From Bradyrhizobium sacchari (GTDB taxonomy: Bacteria > Pseudomonadota > Alphaproteobacteria > Rhizobiales > Xanthobacteraceae), in assembly GCF_002068095.1 (NCBI RefSeq), contig NZ_LWIG01000056.1:22439-86438 (forward strand): a DNA stretch of 64,000 bases, written 5' to 3'. A model generated the notes under the pieces. It did no database searches and was not told the origin of the DNA. It saw only the letters and a list, made by a program, of their open reading frames with translations. Positions within the stretch are counted from its first letter, which is position 1. Every line of letters starts with the position of its first letter. Below, in pieces: positions 1 through 11,449 of this stretch. Made by a program: the position numbers and the translations under genes.

Positions 1-1329
<1,329 letters not shown>

Positions 1330-1661
1330 CCAAAGACATCGAGGGCGAACCTGCCCCGCCTTGATCGGCCGTCTTCGATTGATTTCCAATACGGTTTCGA
1401 CGATGTCTTGGGGCAAATTGCGGCGAGACGATCCAGCACCATAGAGTCCCGTTCGATCTGCCGAGCGCCTGAGATATGTGACGCCGCGGCGGAATTCCGG
1501 CGTCAACAGGCTAATCATCGATCGACCCGATTTCTAAGAGCAGCATCCTCCGACATGCTCGCTGCCTTTCATCAAACCTGATGAATGCCAACGAGCGTGC
1601 CGCCGTCTCGCTTAGAAGGAAGCCCTGTGACAAGACAGCGTGAGGACTATAGCAGGACCAC
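1330..1661. other. Spacer without recognisable gene
   Basis: About 330 bases between the peptidase stop and the tts box. Only short overlapping minus-strand frames occur and none resembles a known protein. I see no promoter other than the tts box that follows. Confidence 0.5.
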
Positions 1662-1692
1662 GTCAGGTTTTCGTAAGGCAGGCTGCCTATCA
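1662..1692 (+). promoter_or_regulatory. tts box upstream of nopP-like gene
   Basis: The sequence begins GTCAGGTTTTCGTAAGGCAG and continues to 1692. It fits the tts-box half-sites (GTCAG.TT.TCG.AAG) bound by TtsI, the flavonoid-induced activator of rhizobial type III secretion genes. It lies about 65-95 bases upstream of the effector ATG at 1759, the usual distance. Confidence 0.75.
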
Positions 1693-1758
1693 GCGCCGCA
1701 AGGCCTAACAAGCCTGAACTAGATACGGAAAGAATGTCCGACGGGAGCACCAATCGCC

Positions 1759-2583
1759 ATGTATAATCGGATCAATGGCTCGTCCTACCTCCAATCCTCT
1801 CCCTTTGCCGAAACTAATGAGCAAGAGGACGCAGATATCTTTGCAGATGCGTTCGCCAATATGCGCTTAGCCGCACCAAACTCTGGCGGCGGTTCATCTC
1901 CGGCCTCACGGCCGTATTCGCTCGATTCAAACCCTCCTGTGGTGGAGCTCAAAAAGGCGGAATTCAGAAAAGCAGCGCAGGACTACCACAGCGACGACAT
2001 CAGGTATATCGCCAACAACCCACTAGAGTATTCGGATTTTGTATCTGCAAGAGCCGTGCGAACTGCAGAAGTTGCTGAGGAGTATGGCACAACTCGAGAT
2101 TCTGATAGTGCGCGATACTTCAGCTATCAACTAGGAAACAAGAGTGTCGGTCTCTTACGAATGGAAAAGGGCGACAGCATGACGGAGTTCGACGTCGAAA
2201 GGTGGGAAGGGCTGTTTCCTGGGCGGCCTGGGACTACCTCTACTGTAGATCTTCAAGTCGTTCATCCGCTCGTCGAGAACGCTGGCGATATTCTGCTCGA
2301 GCATCAACTTCGAATGGACGGCGAACGGCCGCTGCTTAATTTGCGTCCGGCAAATCCGGAAGCAAGAGCCCGTGCGGCAAAGATGGGCTTCGTCGAGGTT
2401 GACGCCGACAACATGGTTCTCGACCCAGAGAAGTCGGACAAGTGGGCAAGGAATAGCGACGGCAAATGGCAACGGGAAGGCACTGCCGCGCGGTATCTTT
2501 CGAAAGCTGATGACAGTAAAGCTAGTGATACCGAGATCCCAGCGAGCTCCTCAACATACGATTATGAGGATGATTTTATGTGA
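1759..2583 (+). CDS. NopP-like type III secreted effector
   Basis: A 274-residue protein starting MYNRINGSS and ending in an acidic DYEDDFM tail. It aligns along its length with the protein at 40161-41036, sharing the NPLEYSDF and THPLVENAGDILLEHQLR-type blocks, and both match what I remember of rhizobial NopP. NopP is delivered into host root cells by the type III secretion system. In B. diazoefficiens it is the avirulence determinant recognised by the soybean Rj2 protein. The first 50 residues are Ser/Asn-rich without a Sec signal, as in T3 effectors. A tts box precedes the gene. It is a diverged paralogue of the 40 kb copy, so the two may differ in host recognition. Confidence 0.82.
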   Translation: MYNRINGSSYLQSSPFAETNEQEDADIFADAFANMRLAAPNSGGGSSPASRPYSLDSNPPVVELKKAEFRKAAQDYHSDDIRYIANNPLEYSDFVSARAVRTAEVAEEYGTTRDSDSARYFSYQLGNKSVGLLRMEKGDSMTEFDVERWEGLFPGRPGTTSTVDLQVVHPLVENAGDILLEHQLRMDGERPLLNLRPANPEARARAAKMGFVEVDADNMVLDPEKSDKWARNSDGKWQREGTAARYLSKADDSKASDTEIPASSSTYDYEDDFM

Positions 2584-3468
2584 CCATGGGATCACCGGGA
2601 TTTGGTCCCATGGAGTAGATCTATCTAGCCTACTCCGGGCTACCTGTGTTTATCGGCCTTTCGCTGGAGTCCCTCTGAGTTGGCTCAGAAGACTGTCCCC
2701 AGAGTGCACCTTGGCTTAGCGGTCGCTGATCTGTTTGCGCCTCGGAAGTAGGACCTCACTGCAATTGCTGACAATGCTCGGTGAGGCGAGGACCTGCATG
2801 GGGTGCCGCCAAAGTCCGCCCGGCCGCCGAAGGGGCCGGGCGTGTTCCGCGGCTGGACGGCTTAGAGGCAGAGGTCTCTACAGATGATGCCGACGAAGTA
2901 GTAAGGGCGAGCGCCTGCGTGAGTCGGTCGGCAAGGGAAACGCACAGCGAAGCCGGCCCGATGGACAAGACCGGCCCGCATGTGTCAACGGACATAACGA
3001 CGCCGTGAGCACGAAGCATCGTGCAGAGCTCTTCACCAGAAAGCCTCAACACAAGAGACGTGAGGCGGTTGTCCTGGGCGAAGCCCCTTGTCTCGTCCCT
3101 GCAGAAAGGCTGAGCACGGCGAATCTCTTGCCTTGTCGAGCGCTCTCGGCCAGATCCGGTCTGCAATGGAATATATGGCCCCGATCCAGACGGACTTAAG
3201 AAGTGCGTAATGCCGTCGATTGCTTTGGGTGAGCATTACGTTGAACATCGACCTGCAGAATGAGTTGAGCCGGCGTACCCTTCGACCCTCGCAGCGACAA
3301 GGTTGTTCTGCACCAATGTAACCGAAGGGTAAAGCATCGACGAGGCAAGTTCGGCCTCTCGCTCGCCTGTAGAGCTAGTAGCCTGTCCGACTGCGAAGAG
3401 GTTGATCGGTCACTAGATCGTCGTCGCATGGAGCGTTCAGATCCGACATGAACTCAAGCGCTGCTGCA
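2584..3468. other. Spacer without recognisable gene
   Basis: Roughly 880 bases. Several frames of 60-136 codons exist on both strands (for example minus 2756-3166), but none resembles a family I know, and they overlap one another. I regard the stretch as degraded island DNA. Confidence 0.5.
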
Positions 3469-3903
3469 TCAGATGTCCCCTCGGCCACCATGCGCCTTCA
3501 GTGCGGTGTCGAGGCACTCGATTAACGCTTGTCCGCCAAAGGGCTTGGCGAGGAAGCCAATCGCCCCGGCTTCCAGGGCTGACGCGCGCACGCGCTCGTT
3601 GGGGAAAGCTGTGATGAAAATGAAAGGCGCGTCGTAACCACGCGTCCGCATCTCTGCCAGCAGCTCCAGCCCGCTCATAGTCGACATCTGTACATCGGTA
3701 ATAACACAGGATGTCTCATTCAAGTGCGGCGACCGCAGGAGTGCCTCGGCTGACGCAAATATCTGCACGACGTAGCCACGCGATTTCAAAAGGTTTTCTG
3801 TCGACGCACGGACGGAGGCGTCGTCGTCAACGACGGAAATCAAAGGCGTGGACAAGATCAGCCCTCCTGACGCGGGAACAGCGGCTGCCAAAGCATTAGC
3901 CAC
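3469..3903 (-). CDS. Stand-alone response regulator receiver domain
   Basis: A 144-residue CheY-like protein. It has the acidic pocket VVDDD at residues 25-28, phospho-acceptor Asp70 in CVITDVQM, the conserved Thr in IFITAF and Lys in LAKPFGG. There is no HTH or other output domain, unlike FixJ/NodW. It lies 39 bases downstream of nodW on the same strand, so it is probably cotranscribed with nodVW. It could serve as a phosphate sink or second target for NodV, or be a truncated NodW/NwsB-type regulator. The start is supported by GAAGG seven bases upstream of the ATG. Role inferred from context only. Confidence 0.85.
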   Translation of the reverse strand: MANALAAAVPASGGLILSTPLISVVDDDASVRASTENLLKSRGYVVQIFASAEALLRSPHLNETSCVITDVQMSTMSGLELLAEMRTRGYDAPFIFITAFPNERVRASALEAGAIGFLAKPFGGQALIECLDTALKAHGGRGDI

Positions 3904-3942
3904 CTTCGGCGAAAAATGGGCTTGAGTGATGAAGTTGTAAAA

Positions 3943-4626
3943 TCATACTTGCGTTTGTTCGGAACGATTGACGCAAATTCCCAGCGTCTCGCTCATTCTG
4001 ATCAGGTCGGCCAGCGACCGGGCACGCATCTTTTTCATTACGTGACCCCGGTAGATCTTCACCGTAATCTCGGCGAGCCCAAGTTCGGCGGCTACCTGCT
4101 TATTCATCAGGCCGGCAGCGACCAGTTTCATCACTGCCTGCTCTCGCGGACTTAATGTCTCAAATAGAGACTGCAGGTTCGCGACGGTTCGCTGAGCTTC
4201 CCGTCTTTTGCGATCTCGTTCGGTCGCTGCAACCACGGCATCAAGCAGCTCCTGATCGCGGAACGGCTTGCTGAGAAAATCAACCGCACCTCCTTTCATG
4301 GCCTTGACGGTCATGGGAATGTCGCCATGGCCGGTAATGAAAATGATCGGGATGTGTATGTTCAACCTGGCCAGCTCGGTCTGGTAGTCAAGCCCGCTCA
4401 GGCCTGGCAGCCGGACATCAAGAACTAGACAGCTTGTGACGTCCGGAATTGTGCTCTGCAGCATTTCGCGCGCCGATCCAAACGCAACGACCTCCAAACC
4501 TACCTGTTGAAAAAGGTTCGTAAGCGAGCGGCGCACGGAGATGTCATCCTCAACGACAAAGACGATCGCCTTCGTCGAGGCCTCGGCATTGCTACCCTCA
4601 CCTGGCGAGTCAAATCGTCCTGTCAC
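3943..4626 (-). CDS. nodW: Nodulation two-component response regulator NodW
   Basis: A 227-residue FixJ/NarL-type regulator, the length I recall for NodW. The receiver domain (about 20-135) has phospho-acceptor Asp70 in CLVLDVRLPG, which matches the functionally required Asp70 described for NodW. A LuxR-type helix-turn-helix (about 160-220) contains the LSPREQAVMKLVAAGLMNKQ signature. NodW activates nod genes in response to isoflavones such as genistein, in parallel with NodD1. The gene overlaps nodV by four bases, implying translational coupling and cotranscription. The nearby paralogous pair NwsAB is an alternative, but the length and operon with NodV favour NodVW. Confidence 0.9.
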   Translation of the reverse strand: MTGRFDSPGEGSNAEASTKAIVFVVEDDISVRRSLTNLFQQVGLEVVAFGSAREMLQSTIPDVTSCLVLDVRLPGLSGLDYQTELARLNIHIPIIFITGHGDIPMTVKAMKGGAVDFLSKPFRDQELLDAVVAATERDRKRREAQRTVANLQSLFETLSPREQAVMKLVAAGLMNKQVAAELGLAEITVKIYRGHVMKKMRARSLADLIRMSETLGICVNRSEQTQV

Positions 4627-7295
4627 TGGAGGGCCTCCTTATGCACGGGCAGGACAAACTGGAAGGTCGCGCCCGGTTCATTTTTCTTGAGAAGCGATAG
4701 CCGCCCTCCGTGAGCTTCCACGATAGAACGGCAGATCGAAAGGCCCATTCCAAGGCCACTCGACTTGGTGGTGAAGAAGGGATCCAAGACGTGGTCAGCG
4801 TCCTTCTCGGCGATCCCGACGCCGCAATCGGCCACGGCAAGCTGCACGTTCCCCAGATCGTCCTTGGATGATTGAATCAGAAGTTCGCGCGGCCGGTCTG
4901 TAACTTCGTCCATCGCCTCGATTCCATTCATTACCAGATTGATGATCACCTGTTGTAGCTGAATTCGGTCACCGAGGATCCTAGGCAGCGCGGCCGCCAA
5001 CTCGGTTCGCAACCCCACTCGGTGGCTCACCAGCTCTCGTGTTACCAGCGCAATGACGTCCCTAACGACCTCATTAATGTCGAGTGGTACCATCTCAATC
5101 TCGCCCTTCTTCGCGAGCGCGCGAACACTGCGGATCACTTCGCTTGCTCGGATGGCGTCTTCGATGATCCATTCCACCGAAGAGCGCGCGGCGGCGAGAT
5201 TAGGAGTTTCCCGAGCCATCCAGCCAAGGCACGCATCGGCGTTGTTGAGAATAGCGGCGAGTGGTTGGTTTATCTCGTGCGCGATGGAAGTCGTCAATTC
5301 TCCTAACGTCGTTACACGCGTCACATGTGCAAGCTCCGCCTGCGCCTTTCGCAGCTCTTGTTCGGCTTGATCGGCACGAATCGTAGCGGTAATGTCGGTG
5401 CTGACGCCACGATAGCCCATAAAATTGCCGTTTCCGTCGAAGAAGGGCTTGCCACTCGTGCGGACGTAAATCGGAGATCCCGTCCGATTCACGGTACGGT
5501 AGACGAGATCTCGAAACGGCAGATGCGCCTGCAACGTCGTCCGATGCTGCCGCCACTTCTCTGGTTCCTCTTCGATATCGCACGCAATGTCCCAGCGAAG
5601 CAGGCCCATCAATCCTGTCGCCAAGATTCCCGCAGCGCTGGTGTGCTCGGACAAGTGAGTGACCCGATGATCTGGCCCGGTCTCCCAGAGCCAGTCGGAA
5701 GCGGTCTCGGCGTAGTCGCGAAAGCGCTGTTCGCTTTGGCGCAGCGCGACAAGTGTGTTTTCCAGGCGTTCCCTAGCTGCGTGTTGCTCGGTGACATCCA
5801 TATGCGTTCCGATCAGCTCGCTGACGTTACCGTCGCTGCCGACGACAACGTGCGCAACGGAGTGTATGCGCCTTATCCCGCCATTTGGCAGAAGAACACG
5901 GAAATCATATTCGAACCGCTCCTTCTCGTGTTCAATCGCCTGGCGCTGCACCTCCTGTAGCCGCGGCAGATCTTCCGGATGGATGCGCGATCGAACGGTC
6001 TCTATCGAAACCGGCTCTTGTGGGTTAAAGCCAAATAGGCGATCGACCTCCGCGGAGCGATACACGAAATCTAGAGCGTGGACGTCCCAGGACCAGCTGC
6101 CTGTGTGAGTGAGATGCTGGGCCTCGGCCAGATAGGCTTCGCTGCGGCGCAACTGCTGTTCCGCTGTCCTCGCTGCCGTAATGTCGGTGGCCGCCCCAAC
6201 AAACTCGATCTCACCAGAGGCCGTTCTCGTGGCTCGTGCCTGCGCATGGATGTGCTTGACAGAGCCGTCCGGTAATAGCAGCCGGTACTCGTGCTCGAAA
6301 TCTGTCAGGTCTCGCATCGCTTTATCGATGATCTCTTTAACGGAGGCCCTATCGTCTGGGTGAGTGCGCTCGACGACGAGCTGCGGCGCAGGATTCGTTT
6401 GAGGATCTAATTGGAAAATCCGAAATGTTTCTTTTGACCAGAAGGCCTCGCCCGTGGTGGCGTTCCAGCTGAAGCTGCCTGTATGACTCAACTCCTGCGC
6501 TTGAGCTAAGTGTGCTTCGCTCCGCTGCAGGGCAAGTTCGGTCTGCTTTCGCTCTGTGATATCTTCGCATGCTATAAGGACAATAGGCCGGTCGTCGGCC
6601 CAAAGCATAGCCTTGGCGTTCTCACGTACCCACAATACGGAGCCGTCCTTCCTGACTTTTTGGACGTCCCACGTGCGCGATTGTCCAATATCCTCTAGGC
6701 ACGTCCGAATGCATTTGCGAACGAATGCGCGATCCTCCTCAAGAAATATGCCAACCACGGAGTGGTCGATCAGTTCTGCACGAGCATAGCCGAGGTGTGT
6801 CGCGCCGAATGTATTGACATTGAGGACAGTGCCGGCTTCATCGAGCATGAAGTACATGGCCGGATTATGCTCGAAGATTGCACGCCACCGTTTTTCACGA
6901 TCCTCCAAATCCGCCGCACTCCGCTGAAGCTTGGCCGCAGCCACACGCGCAGCCTCTCTTTCCTGGCGGAGCTTTCCGATCAGGTACGTTCCCACAATCG
7001 AGACAATAAAGAATGCGATCACCACTAGAAGATCGCGCGCGTCATCGATTCGCAGAGTGAACGCCGGCGGCGCAAAGTAGTAAGCGAGAGCGGCGATTGC
7101 GATAATGCAAAGCGCGGATGACGCGATGAAGCTGCCCATCGACGAAAATAGCAAGACTACCAACAAATAGGCGAACGCCGTCGCGGCAAAATGCGCATGG
7201 AGGTACAAGCAAGTCAGTGTAACCGCGGCTAACGTTATGCTGCCGAAGGTCAACTGAGGGGCTGAACGTTTAAAACTGCTAATCAGGCTAGGCAT
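4623..7295 (-). CDS. nodV: Isoflavone-responsive sensor histidine kinase NodV
   Basis: An 890-residue hybrid of membrane anchor, PAS modules and kinase. The first 115 residues carry about four hydrophobic segments, then a short coil. Around four PAS/PAC modules follow (roughly 130-640), two with the ERKQ/TEQ-type PAC ends. The transmitter has an H-box TTSIAHEINQP (about residue 670), an N-box IINLVMNGIEAM and G-boxes DCGVGI and GLGMGLSIC. There is no C-terminal receiver. NodV is thought to sense host isoflavonoids and phosphorylate NodW. ATG 7295 gives the length expected for NodV. Confidence 0.9.
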   Translation of the reverse strand: MPSLISSFKRSAPQLTFGSITLAAVTLTCLYLHAHFAATAFAYLLVVLLFSSMGSFIASSALCIIAIAALAYYFAPPAFTLRIDDARDLLVVIAFFIVSIVGTYLIGKLRQEREAARVAAAKLQRSAADLEDREKRWRAIFEHNPAMYFMLDEAGTVLNVNTFGATHLGYARAELIDHSVVGIFLEEDRAFVRKCIRTCLEDIGQSRTWDVQKVRKDGSVLWVRENAKAMLWADDRPIVLIACEDITERKQTELALQRSEAHLAQAQELSHTGSFSWNATTGEAFWSKETFRIFQLDPQTNPAPQLVVERTHPDDRASVKEIIDKAMRDLTDFEHEYRLLLPDGSVKHIHAQARATRTASGEIEFVGAATDITAARTAEQQLRRSEAYLAEAQHLTHTGSWSWDVHALDFVYRSAEVDRLFGFNPQEPVSIETVRSRIHPEDLPRLQEVQRQAIEHEKERFEYDFRVLLPNGGIRRIHSVAHVVVGSDGNVSELIGTHMDVTEQHAARERLENTLVALRQSEQRFRDYAETASDWLWETGPDHRVTHLSEHTSAAGILATGLMGLLRWDIACDIEEEPEKWRQHRTTLQAHLPFRDLVYRTVNRTGSPIYVRTSGKPFFDGNGNFMGYRGVSTDITATIRADQAEQELRKAQAELAHVTRVTTLGELTTSIAHEINQPLAAILNNADACLGWMARETPNLAAARSSVEWIIEDAIRASEVIRSVRALAKKGEIEMVPLDINEVVRDVIALVTRELVSHRVGLRTELAAALPRILGDRIQLQQVIINLVMNGIEAMDEVTDRPRELLIQSSKDDLGNVQLAVADCGVGIAEKDADHVLDPFFTTKSSGLGMGLSICRSIVEAHGGRLSLLKKNEPGATFQFVLPVHKEALQ

Positions 7296-8322
7296 TTGAG
7301 ACCGTCCGGCCTGTTATCCGGCGGGAGAGCTATAGCATTTTAGGCAAAAATGGGGCAATCTTTGAACGTTTGGATCCGCTAGTGAGCGTGTCCGGAGGTT
7401 GATCACCTGCTGGCGAACTCAGCACGCGCGGGGAAAAAACGCATTACAAACATACGTATAGTTCTCTTAAACCTTTCGATAGGGGTGTCTCTGATGCGGC
7501 TGCAGTCGAACCTGAAATGTCTGCTGTGCGCCGCTACTAATAGCTTCGGACAGTCGCTCGAGCCTCCGGCCGGTGCGCCCCCTTATGCCCGCGCAATGAG
7601 GACAACAGCCTCAGTTCAGCCGAGAAGTTGAAGCGAAACAAACAGGCGCGCCTCCGAAGCGGCAAAGAACAGAACCTAGTTGCTGAACCATCTGACCGGC
7701 AAGGGTCGGTCCTGCAGAAGAGCGCAAGGTTCATGTACCGAGACAGGAAGGCGAAGTTGCGCGAGTACAACCCACGCGATCACGCCGTCATCCCTAGCTG
7801 CGGAGGACGCGTCTCCAACTGGTTCACTGGAACCGAGCGCCGACATCGGCGCCGAACCGACGCTAGCCGTGTGCGGCTCACCCCGGCTCCGTCGAGTACC
7901 ATGTACCACGCTGACCACACCCGCCATGATCTGGTGCCGCAGCGCGCATCGTAACGACGGATGACGAGTTGCGTCCGCAGGATCCCTACGACGTCGTTGG
8001 TCGCACAAGGCAAATGCAGCGGCCGCGCACAGGGTTATTGATAGGCGGACCAATATCTAAGTCCGTCACGCCGGACACCCCGCAGTCCTGTTATCTGGGT
8101 CCGTAAAATGTTCCACAAGCACTCAGATGGCCGGGAGCCTTGAGCGAAAGAGGCGCCTTGAAAAAGCAGGGGCAGCTGCCTGGCCGTGGTGCGGAGAAAC
8201 CTGTGCACTGGAGAGCGCACGAGAAAGTACCGGCTCATCTTAAGACAGCCTCGCTCATTCGAATACGAGAAGTGTGGCTCTTGCATCCGACCTGTTCGGA
8301 TGCGCGGATTGAGATCCGGGGC
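7296..8322. other. Spacer between nodV and dctA-like gene
   Basis: About 1 kb. It must contain the nodV promoter at its left edge, but I recognise no nod box or sigma-54 element. Overlapping frames at 7628-8053 on both strands look like the GC-rich shadow pairs common in this genome. I recognise no protein, tRNA or intact mobile element. Confidence 0.45.
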
Positions 8323-9645
8323 CTACCGCATTGTGCTTGTAGTGTCGATAGTGGTGGAAACGGTGGCCTGGTCGAGCTTAGCCTGCAGCGTCGCGTGCTC
8401 GAGCTCGTCTTCCCACCAGGAGACGAACACGGCCGCGATGCCATTGCCGATGATGTTGGTCAGGGCGCGCACCTCGCTCATAAACTTGTCTATCGAAAAC
8501 ACGATTGCCATGCCCGGCACCAGCGCTGGGTTTACCGCCGACAATGTCGCAGCGAGCGTGATGAAGCCCGCGCCGCTGACGCCGCTTGCTCCCTTCGACG
8601 TTAGCATTGCCACGAGCAAGATCGTGAGCTGCTCGCCAAAGGTGAGATCGACCCCGAGTGCCTGGGCAATGAACAATGTTGCAAGTGTCATATAGATATT
8701 GGTGCCATCGAGGTTGAAGGAGTAGCCAGTTGGCACCACCAGGCCGACGACCGGCTTGGAGCAGCCCAGCCGCTCGAGCTTCTCCATCAACTGCGGCAGT
8801 GCGCTTTCGGAGGACGAAGTACCGAGCACGATCAGAATCTCGTCCTTGATATAGATAAGGAACTTGAAGATCGAAAAGCCGACGAGGCGCGCGATCAGAC
8901 CGAGCACTACCACCACAAACATCGCCGCCGTCGCGTAAAAGAGCGCGATCAGACCGATCAGATTGCCAAGTGCTGCCGGCCCGAACTTGCCGATCGTGAA
9001 GGCCATGGCGCCGAAGGCGCCGATCGGGGCCGCTCTCATTACAATAGCGATTACGCCGAACACTGCGTGCGCGACGTCGTCAATCAGGCCGCGGAGCCGC
9101 TCGCCACGGTTTCCCAGCGCCATGAGCGAAAAGCCGAAAAGGATCGCGAACAGCAGAACCTGCAGAACATCGCCGCGAGCGAAGGCGCCGACCACGCTAT
9201 CGGGAATGATGTTGAGAAAAAAGTCGACGGTCTTCGAGGCTTCCGCCTGCTTGACGTAATTGGCGACCGCCGCAGCATCCGGCTTGACAGCAAGGCCATT
9301 GCCGATTCGGACCAGATTGCCCATGACAAGGCCCAACAGCAAGGCAAAGCTGGAGACGATCTCGAAATAGAACAGCGCCTTGAGGCCGACGCTCCCGACT
9401 TTTTTCGCATCCTGAATATGCGCGATACCAGATGTGACAGTGCAGAAAATGATCGGCGTGATCACCATCTTGATGAGCTTGATGAACCCGTCGCCGAGCG
9501 CCCTGACCCAGTCGTTGGTGGCGACAGACGGCCATAGACAGCCGACCATGCCGCCCACCAAGATCGCGATCAGCACCTGCACGTAGAGAATCTTATACCA
9601 AGCTTGCGACGCGCGTGCGGGCGCCGCAGTTGCCATGGTGGTCAT
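8323..9645 (-). CDS. dctA: C4-dicarboxylate/cation symporter, DctA-type (DAACS family)
   Basis: A 440-residue multi-spanning protein. It has the serine-rich re-entrant loop (GTSSSESALPQ) and the NLDGTNIYMTLATLFIAQ substrate-site helix typical of the family. Bacteroids live on malate, succinate and fumarate taken up by DctA, so a copy beside symbiotic genes makes sense; whether it is the main carrier is unknown. I chose ATG 9645 over 9690 because GGAAGGAAG lies just upstream on the minus strand and the family N-terminus starts about here. A possible sigma-54 promoter lies at 9808-9823. No dctBD genes are adjacent. Confidence 0.88.
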   Translation of the reverse strand: MTTMATAAPARASQAWYKILYVQVLIAILVGGMVGCLWPSVATNDWVRALGDGFIKLIKMVITPIIFCTVTSGIAHIQDAKKVGSVGLKALFYFEIVSSFALLLGLVMGNLVRIGNGLAVKPDAAAVANYVKQAEASKTVDFFLNIIPDSVVGAFARGDVLQVLLFAILFGFSLMALGNRGERLRGLIDDVAHAVFGVIAIVMRAAPIGAFGAMAFTIGKFGPAALGNLIGLIALFYATAAMFVVVVLGLIARLVGFSIFKFLIYIKDEILIVLGTSSSESALPQLMEKLERLGCSKPVVGLVVPTGYSFNLDGTNIYMTLATLFIAQALGVDLTFGEQLTILLVAMLTSKGASGVSGAGFITLAATLSAVNPALVPGMAIVFSIDKFMSEVRALTNIIGNGIAAVFVSWWEDELEHATLQAKLDQATVSTTIDTTSTMR

Positions 9646-9807
9646 GACGCTTCCTTCCCGAATATACTCGAATGTGAGCCGCCGCGTCATTGAGAGGCGG
9701 CAGCGTCATACGAGACTCATCATTTTAGCCGTGCCCGATTGAGACGTTCCGAGAGCGGTCGCGTCCTTTCCAAGGCAGGCGTTTAGGTACGTTGTCCTTT
9801 CTCGGTA

Positions 9808-9823
9808 AGCAAGATGTGCACCA
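9808..9823 (-). promoter_or_regulatory. Possible sigma-54 promoter of dctA-like gene
   Basis: On the minus strand this reads TGGTGCACATCTTGCT, with GG and GC at the correct 12-base phase for -24/-12 but a poor match at positions 4-6. It lies about 160 bases upstream of the chosen start. Rhizobial dctA is classically sigma-54/DctD dependent, which supports it. I saw no clear activator site. Confidence 0.4.
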
Positions 9824-10756
9824 GATGCCAACTGCGGCCGAGTCGCGGACAAATAGTCTGTCTTCGGCGACATCGGCTAGAGTGCTCGCACCCCGTTCGA
9901 GGTCGAACAAGAAGTTGCAGCGTGGCGCGCATTAGCGGAGTTACGCCTCGGCTGGAGTGCTGAGATCGATGCAACAGTACGTCGCATTGGTAAAATCGAT
10001 ATTTTGGATTGTACGCATTTACCGGATGGAAGCCTGGCTTAGGAACTCATTCCGCGGGAAGGAATCTTTGATGGATACACTGCGTTGTCGATAACGGTGA
10101 AGCCCGTTGATGCGCGGGGCGTCTGTCTCCAGGCCTGTGCTGACGATGTGACTAGCTAGCTCGGCCGAGAGGCGGCCTCCGCCCGCGGCCCTCGCGCCCT
10201 TTGCGGCGTCGCAGAAGCAGCCTTGCGACGATTTTTCAGCCCGATCGTTCGCGTTTCTGCCAGCCGGCAGGCGTCCTGCATCCGTTCAGCTACCAGCTCG
10301 GCGAGTGCGGCGTTTGAGACATCGACAAACCAAGCAGAAATCTGTCGAGGTTGTCGAAGCCTGCCCGTTCGTTGCGCACCTGTCGCTGTCTGCTCGAGAA
10401 CAAAGATGCCAGGAATCTGACACAACGTTAGGTCCACTCCACAGTGACGTCGGCGTCTATGTAAAGTGTTTTCCCGTTGAGCATAGAGCCGCCACACTTC
10501 GCGCGCGGCACAAGAATTGCTGATGGCAAATGAGAAGTTACGCCGTCAGGTGGATTGAAGAAGACTTGTCACAGGAGTTCTCGATGAGGCTTGCGATGCA
10601 GTTCGTGCTCGCAGAAAGGACGTGCGTGAATTCGGCGGTCGCTACGAGCTGCCGAGCGACTAAATGGCTACCCGTGCCACATCGCTGGGGGAGCCGGACG
10701 TGCAGGCGATCACTGTCACGATACGGCGATCTGGGCTCGCGGGTGGGCTGACGCAC
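9824..10756. other. Spacer with unassigned short frames
   Basis: About 930 bases with no protein I can name. Short frames at 10156-10497 (minus) and 10223-10523 (plus) are mutual shadows. The stretch 9970-10160 could be read as a decayed gene in mixed frames, but I cannot identify it. No modA could be found before the ModB-like gene. Confidence 0.4.
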
Positions 10757-11446
10757 ATGGATGTCGATTCGTCAGAGATTTCGCAATCCATTGCGCTCAC
10801 GATCGAGCTCGCTAGCGTGACGACCGTGATCCTCCTCATGATTGGTGTGCCCCTCGCTTGGTGGCTAGCGCGCTCAAAGACGTTTTTGAGCGAGGCGGTG
10901 GCGGCACTGATCACTCTTCCGCTGGTGCTACCCCCAACGGCTCTCGGCTTTTGCGTACTCGTTTTGCTCGGGCCCGACGGGCCGGGTGGCGTTCTTGCCT
11001 CTTTCTGGGGCGGGCGCACGCTAGCGTTTACCTTCGCAGGTATCGTGGTCGGATCGGTGCTCTCGGCGCTACCGTTGGTCGTGCACCCGATACGCAACGC
11101 CTTTGTTGCGATTGGCGATCACCCCTTGAAAATGACACCGCGCGTTTCGCCATTGTATGCCTTCATTGCCATCAGCGCGCCGCTGGCGCGACTGGAGCTT
11201 GCGAAAGCGGCGGTGTTTGGATTTTCTCATACGATCGGCACATTCGGCGTCGTGATGATGATCGGCGGCAATATTCCTGGACGGACCAAGGTGTTGTCGG
11301 CCTACGTCGTAGACTATGTCCAAGCGTCGCGCTGGCACGAGGCAAGCGTGGTTGCCGCTGGTATGGTGGTGTTCGCCGTTGCGACAATCTTCACCTTAGC
11401 CATCATCGACAGACATTCTACGAGGCGAGTCACCGAACCGTCCTAA
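10757..11446 (+). CDS. modB: Molybdate ABC transporter permease, ModB-like
   Basis: About 229 residues with five predicted membrane spans. It has the permease (EAA-type) region PLARLELAKAAVFGFSHTIG followed by GVVMMIGGNIPGRTKV, the ModB C-terminal signature. ModB forms the channel of the ModABC molybdate importer, and nitrogenase needs Mo. ATG 10757 begins just before the first membrane span; frames to 10664 add an unlikely N-terminus. The usual Glu-Ala pair of the EAA loop is altered and the helix before it looks shortened (HPLKMTPRVSPLYAF). No modA or modC is adjacent, so the gene may be an orphan or a decaying copy. Confidence 0.75.
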   Translation: MDVDSSEISQSIALTIELASVTTVILLMIGVPLAWWLARSKTFLSEAVAALITLPLVLPPTALGFCVLVLLGPDGPGGVLASFWGGRTLAFTFAGIVVGSVLSALPLVVHPIRNAFVAIGDHPLKMTPRVSPLYAFIAISAPLARLELAKAAVFGFSHTIGTFGVVMMIGGNIPGRTKVLSAYVVDYVQASRWHEASVVAAGMVVFAVATIFTLAIIDRHSTRRVTEPS

Positions 11447-11449
11447 GCT

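Noticed and set aside
7676..8053. Possible group II intron or IS remnant in the nodV-dctA spacer
   Set aside because: No reverse-transcriptase motif, domain V-like hairpin or transposase signature could be confirmed.
9067..9537. 156-codon plus-strand frame inside dctA
   Set aside because: Antisense to conserved membrane spans of the carrier; typical high-GC shadow.
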